A DNA stretch of 44,409 nt from positions 1-44,409 of the forward strand of contig NZ_MLJJ01000035.1 in the NCBI RefSeq assembly GCF_002095575.1. The letters run 5' to 3'. This DNA comes from Pantoea septica. GTDB lineage: Bacteria; Pseudomonadota; Gammaproteobacteria; Enterobacterales; Enterobacteriaceae. Positions 1 to 7,400 of this stretch are shown in pieces. The position numbers and the translations under genes are program-made. The notes beneath the pieces are model-generated. The model was not told the origin of the DNA. It did no database searches and saw only the letters and a program-made list of their open reading frames with translations. Positions within the stretch are counted from its first letter, which is position 1, and every line of letters begins with the position of its first letter.

Positions 1-1260
1 GTCGAACAGCGCGATATAGGTCTGACGGGTCAGCGCCATAATCGGCGAGTTAGCGTCCGGCTGCCAGCCCGGATAGCCGCCTTTCGGCTTGGTCTGCGCG
101 CCAGCCAGCTGGCCGAGGGAGGTCAGCATCTGCACCACGTAGTCGCGGCCGGTATCGATCAGCGAACGGATCAGGCAGTTAATCTCCGCCTTATCGTGAT
201 CCATGGTGACGACGCCGACGTTAAGGGAGGTTTCCACCACGCCTTTCGCCACGTCGGAGTTGCGGATAACGCCGTTCGGCGTGCTGTTCAGCAGGTTCAG
301 GAAGCGGTCGCGGCTCTCTGCGCTCAGCGCCTCGCCCTGATGCGCCAGCGGCTCGGTAACGACGTTGATGTTCTTCTCTTTCACGCCGTGCTCGTTTTGC
401 AGCGCCAGCAGGAAGTGCGCCGCCGCTGATTTCAGCGCGTCGACCTTATGGCTCTCGACCGCCAGCGTGGCGAAGGCTTCGCGCGGGATAGCGTTGCGCA
501 GCGTGCCGCCGGTAAAGTCAATCAGACGCAGGTCGAGTTCGGCGGCGTGCGCGGCGAGGAAGCGCGCCAGCAGTTTGTTGGCGTTGCCGAGACCCATATG
601 GATATCCGCGCCGGAGTGGCCGCCGCGCAGCCCTTTCAGGGTCAGCTTCAGGGTGTCGAAATTAGCCGGAACCGCTTCGCGCGTCAGCGGAAGGGTAGTG
701 ATAAAGTCGATGCCGCCCGCGCAACCCATGTAGATCTCGCCTTCCTCTTCCGAGTCGGTGTTGATCAGGATTTCAGCCTGCAGCCAGTTCGGCTGCAGAC
801 CGAACGCGCCGTCCATGCCGGTCTCTTCGGTCATGGTGAGCAGCACTTCCAGCGGGCCGTGGGTCAGGCTGTCGTCGGCCAGCACCGCCAGCGCGGACGC
901 CATGCCGATGCCGTTGTCGGCGCCCAGCGTAGTGCCGCGCGCCTTCACCCACTCGCCGTCGATCCAGGGCTGAATCGGGTCTTTAGTAAAGTCATGGGCG
1001 GTGTCGTTGTTTTTCTGCGGCACCATATCAAGGTGCGCCTGCAGCGCCACCGGCGTGCGGTTTTCCATCCCGGCGGTTGCCGGTTTGCGGATCAGGATAT
1101 TGCCGACCGCGTCGCGCTCGACCCAAAAACCTTGCTCTTTCGCCCAGCCGACAATATAGGTGGCCAGCGCTTCTTCATGAAAAGAGGGGTGCGGAATGGA
1201 GCAAATTTTGGCGAAGATATCCCACAGCGGTTGGGGAGAAAGCTGAGACAATTCAGACAC
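1..1260 (-). CDS. pepD: Aminoacyl-histidine dipeptidase (cytosol non-specific dipeptidase), C-terminus outside window
   Basis: M20-family zinc dipeptidase that hydrolyses dipeptides such as Xaa-His in the cytoplasm. The reverse strand reads MSELSQLSPQPLWDIFAKIC, almost identical to E. coli PepD. The metal-site motif LQAHLDMVPQ, the acidic motif TDSEEEGEIY and the lid segment GGHSGADIH all follow in order. 420 codons are present; the family is about 485 residues, so roughly the last 65 lie beyond the left edge. The start is a GTG at 1258-1260, supported by a GGAG ribosome site 8 bases upstream; no in-frame ATG competes. It is divergent from gpt, as in E. coli. Identity is essentially certain. 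Confidence 0.97.
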   Translation of the reverse strand, partial: MSELSQLSPQPLWDIFAKICSIPHPSFHEEALATYIVGWAKEQGFWVERDAVGNILIRKPATAGMENRTPVALQAHLDMVPQKNNDTAHDFTKDPIQPWIDGEWVKARGTTLGADNGIGMASALAVLADDSLTHGPLEVLLTMTEETGMDGAFGLQPNWLQAEILINTDSEEEGEIYMGCAGGIDFITTLPLTREAVPANFDTLKLTLKGLRGGHSGADIHMGLGNANKLLARFLAAHAAELDLRLIDFTGGTLRNAIPREAFATLAVESHKVDALKSAAAHFLLALQNEHGVKEKNINVVTEPLAHQGEALSAESRDRFLNLLNSTPNGVIRNSDVAKGVVETSLNVGVVTMDHDKAEINCLIRSLIDTGRDYVVQMLTSLGQLAGAQTKPKGGYPGWQPDANSPIMALTRQTYIALFD

Positions 1261-1421
1261 GACAGGTCTCCTGTGTCAGTGCGCCGGCCAGGCCGGTGTG
1301 CGCGAGTTTCCAGTGAATGGTCGCCGTCAGCGGATCTGACGTGATGGGGCTGAGAATATCACTGTTATCGCCGGGTGCGTACTCAGGCGCGCTAAAAAGC
1401 CGCAACCAGTGGTTCGGATGC

Positions 1422-1450
1422 TGGTTTTTAGCGCTGAGGATCCTTATAAT
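1422..1450 (+). promoter_or_regulatory. Candidate gpt promoter
   Basis: A perfect TATAAT (1445-1450) lies 64 bases before the gpt start in the pepD-gpt divergent region. The hexamer 17 bases upstream (TGGTTT) is a poor -35, so strength is uncertain. Seen directly; function inferred. Confidence 0.4.
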
Positions 1451-1513
1451 CTCGCGCAACCTTTTTCCCGTTGCACATTTTTAAGCCGATTAAACTGGCT
1501 GGGATCGCTATTC

Positions 1514-1975
1514 ATGAGTGAAAAATACGTCGTTACCTGGGACATGCTGCAGATTCATGCCCGCAAACTGGCTCAGCGCCTGCTGCCTGTCGAACAGTGG
1601 AAGGGCATTATCGCGGTCAGCCGCGGCGGCCTGGTGCCGGCTTCTCTGCTGGCGCGCGAGCTCGGCATTCGCTATGTCGACACCGTCTGCATCTCCAGCT
1701 ACGACCACGACCATCAGCGCGAGATGACCGTGCTTAAGCGCGCGGAAGGTGACGGCGAAGGCTTTATCGTCATTGACGACCTGGTCGACACCGGCGGCAC
1801 CGCGCAGGCGATCCGCGAGATGTATCCCAAAGCGCACTTCGTCACTATCTTCGCTAAGCCTGCAGGCCGCCCGCTGGTAGACGACTATGTAGTGGATATC
1901 CCGCAAAACACCTGGATTGAGCAGCCGTGGGACATGGGCGTGGTTTACATTCCGCCTATCGTTAAAGGCGCCTGA
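1514..1975 (+). CDS. gpt: Xanthine (guanine) phosphoribosyltransferase
   Basis: Purine salvage enzyme that transfers phosphoribose from PRPP to xanthine, guanine or hypoxanthine at the inner face of the membrane. It is 153 residues, the usual size for enterobacterial Gpt (152). It begins [20 protein letters not shown] as in E. coli. The PRPP-binding loop [12 protein letters not shown] is at residues 86-97, and the purine-pocket segment [11 protein letters not shown] is near the C-terminus. The ATG at 1514 was chosen over upstream in-frame ATGs because homology starts there. Only a weak GGGA precedes it. A terminator-like hairpin follows. Confidence 0.97.
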   Translation: MSEKYVVTWDMLQIHARKLAQRLLPVEQWKGIIAVSRGGLVPASLLARELGIRYVDTVCISSYDHDHQREMTVLKRAEGDGEGFIVIDDLVDTGGTAQAIREMYPKAHFVTIFAKPAGRPLVDDYVVDIPQNTWIEQPWDMGVVYIPPIVKGA

Positions 1976-1989
1976 TCGTTTCGTGTTAA

Positions 1990-2020
1990 CAACGCCCGGC
2001 TTGCCGGGCGTTGTGCTTTC
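1990..2020 (+). terminator. Hairpin after gpt
   Basis: CAACGCCCGG and CCGGGCGTTG form a stem closed by CTTG, followed by a poor T stretch (TGCTTTC). It is the likely end of the gpt transcript. Confidence 0.6.
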
Positions 2021-2040
2021 TGCCGCTGGCATCCGATAGA

Positions 2041-2152
2041 CGGCGGGTAGCATGGCCTGTAGAGCAAAGCGTCCTGCGCCAGGGATGGCGCAGGCCGAGC
2101 GGGCAAGGATGCCATCTTTAGCGTCTTTGCGGACAGGCCATGTCACCCGCCG
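2041..2152. repeat. Structured palindromic intergenic repeat, copy 1
   Basis: About 112 bases with long imperfect inverted arms: GGCGGGT..CATGGCCTGT at the left answers ACAGGCCATG..ACCCGCC at the right. An inner hairpin CCTGCGCC-agggat-GGCGCAGG is followed by CCGAGCG. The same architecture recurs at 10425-10533. The inner stem there differs in sequence but stays paired, and the AGGGAT loop, AGAGCAAAGCGTCC and CCGAGCG are constant. It is therefore a dispersed structured repeat family of the REP/ERIC kind, sited here between gpt and frsA. I do not recognise a published name. Confidence 0.75.
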
Positions 2153-2235
2153 CGCGCAGCGCTCTTTTGCACCTCGCGCCGCTCCTGACCCTGCAGTACA
2201 CTTAGCCTCTGCCAGAGCCGTCAGGAGAACCGAGC

Positions 2236-3483
2236 ATGTCGAGCAAAAATCTCAGCGAAGAGCTATTTAAGCCGCACTACAACTACCCTGAAACCTCCTC
2301 GCTGGTGCGTCGCCAGCACCATGCCCATGTCAACGTCGAAGCGACGCTGGACGGCAGCAGCCAGAACGGCTGGTATCGCATGCTCAACAAACTGATGTGG
2401 ACGTGGCGCGGCGTGCCGCCGCAGGAGATCATCGAAGTGCTGGCGCGTATCGCCAACAGCGATCAGCGCCATACCGACGACACGCTGCTCGACACCGTGA
2501 TCGGTTTTCGCAGCGGCAACTGGGCGTTTGAGTGGTCGAAGCAGGCGGGCCTCTGGCAGGCGCGCGCGCAGGAAGAGCGCGACGACAGTCTGGCTGGGGA
2601 ATACTGGCTGCGCGCCTCGCACCTCTTTAGCATGGCCGCCTATCCCTATATCAAAGGCGACGAGCTGGCGGACCAGGCGCAGACGCTGGCGAATCGCGCC
2701 TACGAAGAGGCGACGCGCCGACTGCCCGGCGAACTCAAGGCGCTGAGCTTTAATATTGAAGGCGGCAGCCCGATCACCGGCTTTCTGCATATGCCGCCCA
2801 ACGCCTCGGCGCCGTATCCCACCGTGCTGCTGTGCGGCGGCCTCGACTCGCTGCAAAGCGATCACTATCGCCTGTTCCATGACTATCTGGCGCCGCGCGG
2901 CATCGCCATGCTGACGCTGGATATGCCGTCGGTGGGCTTCTCCGTGAAATGGCGGCTCAATCAGGACACCAGCTTTCTGCACCAGCAGGTGCTGCGCGAT
3001 CTGGCGAACGTGCCCTGGATCGATCACCGGCGCGTGGCGGCGTTCGGCTATCGCTTCGGCGCCAACGTCGCGGTGCGGCTCGCCTACCTGGAAGCGCCGC
3101 GTCTGCGCGCCGTCGCGACGCTCGGCCCGATGGTGCACAGCCTGCTGACCAGCGCGCAGCAGCAGGACGCCATTCCGGATATGTATATGGATATGCTCGC
3201 CAGCCGCCTTGGCATGGCTTTTACCAGCGACAGCGCGCTGCGCACCGAACTGAATCGCTACTCGCTCAAAGTGCAGGGGCTGCTAGGCCGCCGCACCCCG
3301 ACGCCGATGTTGGCGGGCTATTGGCCGGATGATCCCTTCGGCCCGGAAGAAGACGCGCGGCTGATCGCCAGCTCCTCTGCCGACGGCAAACTGCTGCCGA
3401 TCGCCGCCAGGCCGGCGCTGGAGAATTTCGAGCGCGCGCTGAATGAGGTTTGCGACTGGCTGGCAAAGCGGTTACAACAGTAG
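2236..3483 (+). CDS. frsA: FrsA, fermentation-respiration switch / esterase-like protein
   Basis: 415-residue cytoplasmic protein of the FrsA (DUF1100) family, an alpha/beta-hydrolase fold reported to bind unphosphorylated EIIA-Glc. Recognisable segments are [10 protein letters not shown] near the N-terminus, [37 protein letters not shown] and [20 protein letters not shown]. At the nucleophile elbow (about residue 270) it reads GYRFGAN, with no serine in the GxSxG position; E. coli FrsA has GFRFGAN there. The length matches the family. The ATG at 2236 follows a CAGGAG ribosome site. It lies in the conserved order gpt-frsA-crl. Confidence 0.95.
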   Translation: MSSKNLSEELFKPHYNYPETSSLVRRQHHAHVNVEATLDGSSQNGWYRMLNKLMWTWRGVPPQEIIEVLARIANSDQRHTDDTLLDTVIGFRSGNWAFEWSKQAGLWQARAQEERDDSLAGEYWLRASHLFSMAAYPYIKGDELADQAQTLANRAYEEATRRLPGELKALSFNIEGGSPITGFLHMPPNASAPYPTVLLCGGLDSLQSDHYRLFHDYLAPRGIAMLTLDMPSVGFSVKWRLNQDTSFLHQQVLRDLANVPWIDHRRVAAFGYRFGANVAVRLAYLEAPRLRAVATLGPMVHSLLTSAQQQDAIPDMYMDMLASRLGMAFTSDSALRTELNRYSLKVQGLLGRRTPTPMLAGYWPDDPFGPEEDARLIASSSADGKLLPIAARPALENFERALNEVCDWLAKRLQQ

Positions 3484-3541
3484 CTGGCAAATTCACAGCG
3501 GTTTGCTTTAATACTAACGGTCAAACTTATGGAGAATTAGC

Positions 3542-3940
3542 ATGACGTTACCGAGTGGTCATCCCCGTAGTCGCCTGCTTAAGCGCTTCACCGAGCTGGG
3601 ACCGTATATCCGCGAAGGGAAATGTGAAGAAACGCGGTTCTTTTTCGACTGCCTGGCCGCCTGCGTCAATGTCAAACCCGCGCCGGAAAGCCGTGAGTTC
3701 TGGGGCTGGTGGATGGAGCTGGACGCGCAGCAAGACCATTTTACCTACGTTTATCATATTGGCCTGTTCGATAAAGATGGCGACTGGTCCGTGGCGAACA
3801 TCAAGGGAAAAGAGAACGCTCAGAAGGTGGAAGAGACGCTGCGTAACTTCCATACCCGCCTGAAAGCGATGCTGCAGGAGCTGGATCTGGGACTGGCGCC
3901 CGCCAGCGGCTTTAAAGAGCCGGTCGATCTCAGCGCGTAA
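3542..3940 (+). CDS. crl: Sigma factor-binding protein Crl
   Basis: Crl binds sigma-S and promotes its association with core RNA polymerase, favouring stationary-phase and curli/biofilm genes. The 132-residue product starts [20 protein letters not shown] and carries the family-typical aromatic-rich stretch [20 protein letters not shown]. Both length (133 in E. coli) and position after frsA agree. The start has GGAGAAT 5-10 bases upstream. In E. coli phoE follows; here a large autotransporter separates crl from the porin. Confidence 0.97.
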   Translation: MTLPSGHPRSRLLKRFTELGPYIREGKCEETRFFFDCLAACVNVKPAPESREFWGWWMELDAQQDHFTYVYHIGLFDKDGDWSVANIKGKENAQKVEETLRNFHTRLKAMLQELDLGLAPASGFKEPVDLSA

Positions 3941-3957
3941 TCCCGACCCCTGAACGG

Positions 3958-3995
3958 CAGGCATAGTTCGATTCGCTTCGGCTATGCCTGTTCTT
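3958..3995 (+). terminator. Terminator after crl
   Basis: CAGGCATAG pairs with CTATGCCTG across a 15-base loop, followed by TTCTT. It sits 18 bases after the crl stop. Confidence 0.65.
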
Positions 3996-4427
3996 CATTA
4001 ATTGCTGCGCTGGCGCTGCGTTTATATTTTCCTCCGCTTTAGTCATATTTCCCGCCGCGCCTTTTGGATCCCTTTATTCCCGCTTTTATTTACTTCCTCC
4101 TCGCAGATATGAACTATTTCCACGGCTTATTTGATTATGGATATTAACTAAAGCCGCTTTATAAAAGCTGAGTAATCAACGTTGCCCGTTGAAATAACCG
4201 GTCCAGCTAAATCAGAGAGCAGCACGGTATAATTCCTATTCTTATTTTATTGAGGCGGATCGCACTGACGATTGGTAGACGTTTTCCTGACGAAATGGTG
4301 TGATACCGGCCAGCGCGACTGCAATTGTCGCGGCTTTTCTCCGTTTGTTATCGGCAAAAAAAAGAATGCCAACCCGGATATCTAAAAGTCCGGGTGGTCC
4401 TGTGCTGTCTCTCTGGAGGAAAACCCT
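3996..4427 (+). other. AT-rich upstream region of the autotransporter gene
   Basis: No coding frame is supported in these roughly 430 bases, which are clearly richer in A and T than the flanking genes. A TATAAT occurs at 4228-4233 but without a recognisable -35. A small hairpin CCCGGA/TCCGGG at 4373-4394 ends 20 bases before the strong ribosome site GGAGGA (4415-4420), where it could modulate translation. The AT bias and long leader are typical of a horizontally acquired, silenced surface-protein gene; that is inference. Confidence 0.5.
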
Positions 4428-7400
4428 TTGTTTAAATTAAATCCGCTGTTATTAAGCCTGGCCGCTGCGCCCGGGCTGCTTTTTCCGATTACCTGTAGTC
4501 AGGCCGCTACGTTAAAACCCTTTTCCCCCTTATTAAATGACAATAAGGCAGGCGTATTTTGCGTCTGTAATGGATCGACGCAAACCCTGAGCGGTATTCA
4601 ACGCTTTCAGCCGGGCTTAGAGGGTGGTCGCCCGATTACCGTCGGCGAATTGTTATCAAGCGGCAGAATTATTTCCGATGACAATGTTATCGGCGCGGAT
4701 CGTCTCACGTTCGGCGCGCAGGATTATCTGATTAGCGTGCCCGGCGTCAACGGCAGCGGCAATAATCAGCTGGCGGTGTTTAATTCGGCGAATATCAGCG
4801 CGCTCGCCTCGGTGACGTCCGCCAGCGAACTGCCAGACTACTACAACGTCAACGGGCAGCAATATATTGATGCCCGCGTGGCGCAGGTAAGCAACGGCAC
4901 CATTAACGTCGATATCGGCGTCGACGGCGCGGCCACCACCGCGGCCACCAACGGCTGGAGCATGGCGGCGAAGCAGAGCCAGCTGTTTACCGCCAGCGGC
5001 AGCGGGGCGATGAACTGGCAGTCGGCCAACCGCATCGCCTTTACCGGATCCTATACCGAATACACTTACAGCCTGGCCCACTGGGTAGATAACGTCGCCC
5101 AGTACAGCGGCCCCTTCAGCGTCACCACGCTGGACGGCAACAGCCGCGAATTCAACGTCGGCAGCCTGAACGATCTGCGGCAGTACAACGACTGGCTGAT
5201 TGAGCAGCTGCAGAGCGGCAACCTCAGCGCCGGCAGCTACAACGGCGAATTCAATAAGGCGCTGTCGCTCTACAGCGCGCCCATCGCCTATGTGATCGGC
5301 GCCGATGAGTATGATGACGAGGTGACGCTGCCGGTGGGCGAGCGGTCGGTGCTGAGCGCGGACGGGCCGGGTGCCAGCGTCTCGGTGCAGAAGGGCGCCA
5401 CGCTGGAGGTGGTCGACTCGGACGGCGGCGCGGTGCGCGCCACCAACGGCGCGAAGGCCACCATCGACGGCAAGCTGGCCGCCAGCGGATCGGCGGCCCA
5501 TGAAAACACCGCGCTGCGGCTGGCGGGCGCCAGCGGCGTCAATAACGGCGTCATCAACGGCGGCTTCTTCAACAACGCAGACGGCAGCGGCGTGGATGCG
5601 GCGACGCTCGGCTACAGCGGCACCACGGTGCTGGCGACCGGCGGCAGCCGTTTCGTCAACAACGGCGTGCTCAATTACGCTACTACGCAACCAGGCAGCG
5701 CGCTGCGGCTAAGCGATGCCCAGGGGATCAACAACGGCGCGATTAACCTCGGCGTAGCGGAGTCGAGCGGCAGCCACAGCAGCGCGGGCGTCTTGCTCGA
5801 CACCAGCGGCGCCAGCTTTATTAACACCGCGGGCGGCGAGATCTACGTCGGCCGCGCGCCGCAGAATGCGAAAAGCGACGTCGTGGAGGAGGTGGCGATA
5901 AACCAGAGCGGCGGCGTCAGCGCCATTGCGCAGCAGTTTAACGCCACCGCGATCAACGACGGTCGCATCGTGCTCGGCAGCAAGGTGCAGAACGCCGCAG
6001 CCATGCGCGTCGAGAACGGCCCGGAAGCGATCGCGCTTAACAACGGCACCATCGATCTCAACGGCCGCGCGCAGTTTCGCCCGGCGGAAAGCGTCGGCCT
6101 GCTGGCGATCGATTCCGGCAGCGGCGGGCTGGTGGGCAACAACGGCACTATCAATCTTAACGGCGACGGCGGCACCGGCATCAAAGTCATCGCCCGCGAC
6201 GGCCAGCGCGCTAGCGCCTTCTCCAGCGGGGCGATCAACGTCACCGGCCGCGCCGATACCCTGAACGGCAGCTTCAACACGGCGGTGTGGGTTAACGGAC
6301 AGGGCGGCGGCAAGGCGTCTGCCACCCTGAGCGGGCCCATCGTGCTGCAGGGCAACGGCGCGGTCGGCATCCGCGCCGAGGGAAACGCTACGGTCGATCT
6401 CACCGCCGACGCGGTGCCGCAGCTCGGCGGCAGCGGCGAGTATCAGATGGGCTTCCTCGCCATCGGACCCAATGCCAGAATCAACCTGCCGCAGGCGGGC
6501 AACTACGCCACCGGGTCTGACGACTGGTACGCCACGATTTTTCGCTATCAGGACGGCGCGGACTTTGACGGCGCGGGCCTGACTATCGCACCGGGCGCGG
6601 CTTTCTCCACCGGCATCGAAGCGGTGGGCGAAGGCTCGGTGGTCAACACCCACGGCGCCACCTTCAACATCGGCAACACCTCCACCGGGCTGCGCATCGA
6701 GGGCGGCGCGCAGGGCACCATCGACGCGGCGACGCAGCTTAACCTCAACGTCGGCGGCGCGACGGCGGCGGTGGTAGACGGCAACTACTACAACCTGACG
6801 CGCTACATCACCAACAGCTTCGACCAGCCTTTCGCTTCGACGCTGATCAACCACGCGAATATCAACGGTCAGAGTGGCCTGCAGGTTGGTTTGATCGCCC
6901 AGTACGGCGGCGCGTTGACCAACACCGGCGACATCAGCCTGCGCGGCGAACAGAGCTACGGCATCCAGGCGCTGGTCGGCGGTCAGGCCACCAGCAGCGG
7001 CAATATCAGCGTCAGCGACGGCGCGGTGGCGCTCTTTGCCTCAGGCTACGCCTTTGCCGATCCACAAAGCAGCACCATCACCAGCAGCGGCACGCTCAAC
7101 GTGACGGCGGGCAGCGCGGACGGCTTTTTCCCCACCACCGGTTTGTACGCCACAGGCGATGCGGCGCGCATTGAGCAGAATGGCGTTATCAACCTTTATG
7201 GCGGCAACGCGCTGGCGGGCGAGGCGCTTTATGGCGGCGCGCTGGTGCTCGGTCAGCAGAGCAGGGTGGTGTTTCACGATCCCAACCAGACCGCTTACCG
7301 GGTGGTGGAAGGAGGCGGCACTATCTATGCGTACGGCAGCAATCAGGATGTCTCTACCGACGGCTCGACGCTCTACCAGCTGGGCGACGGCGCAATCCTC

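Noticed and set aside
448..1344. 298-codon frame opposite pepD
   Set aside because: Shadow frame; pepD is unmistakable on the other strand.
4229..4243. RcsAB box before the autotransporter (ATAATTCCTATTCTT)
   Set aside because: Only one half resembles the consensus; symmetry is broken.
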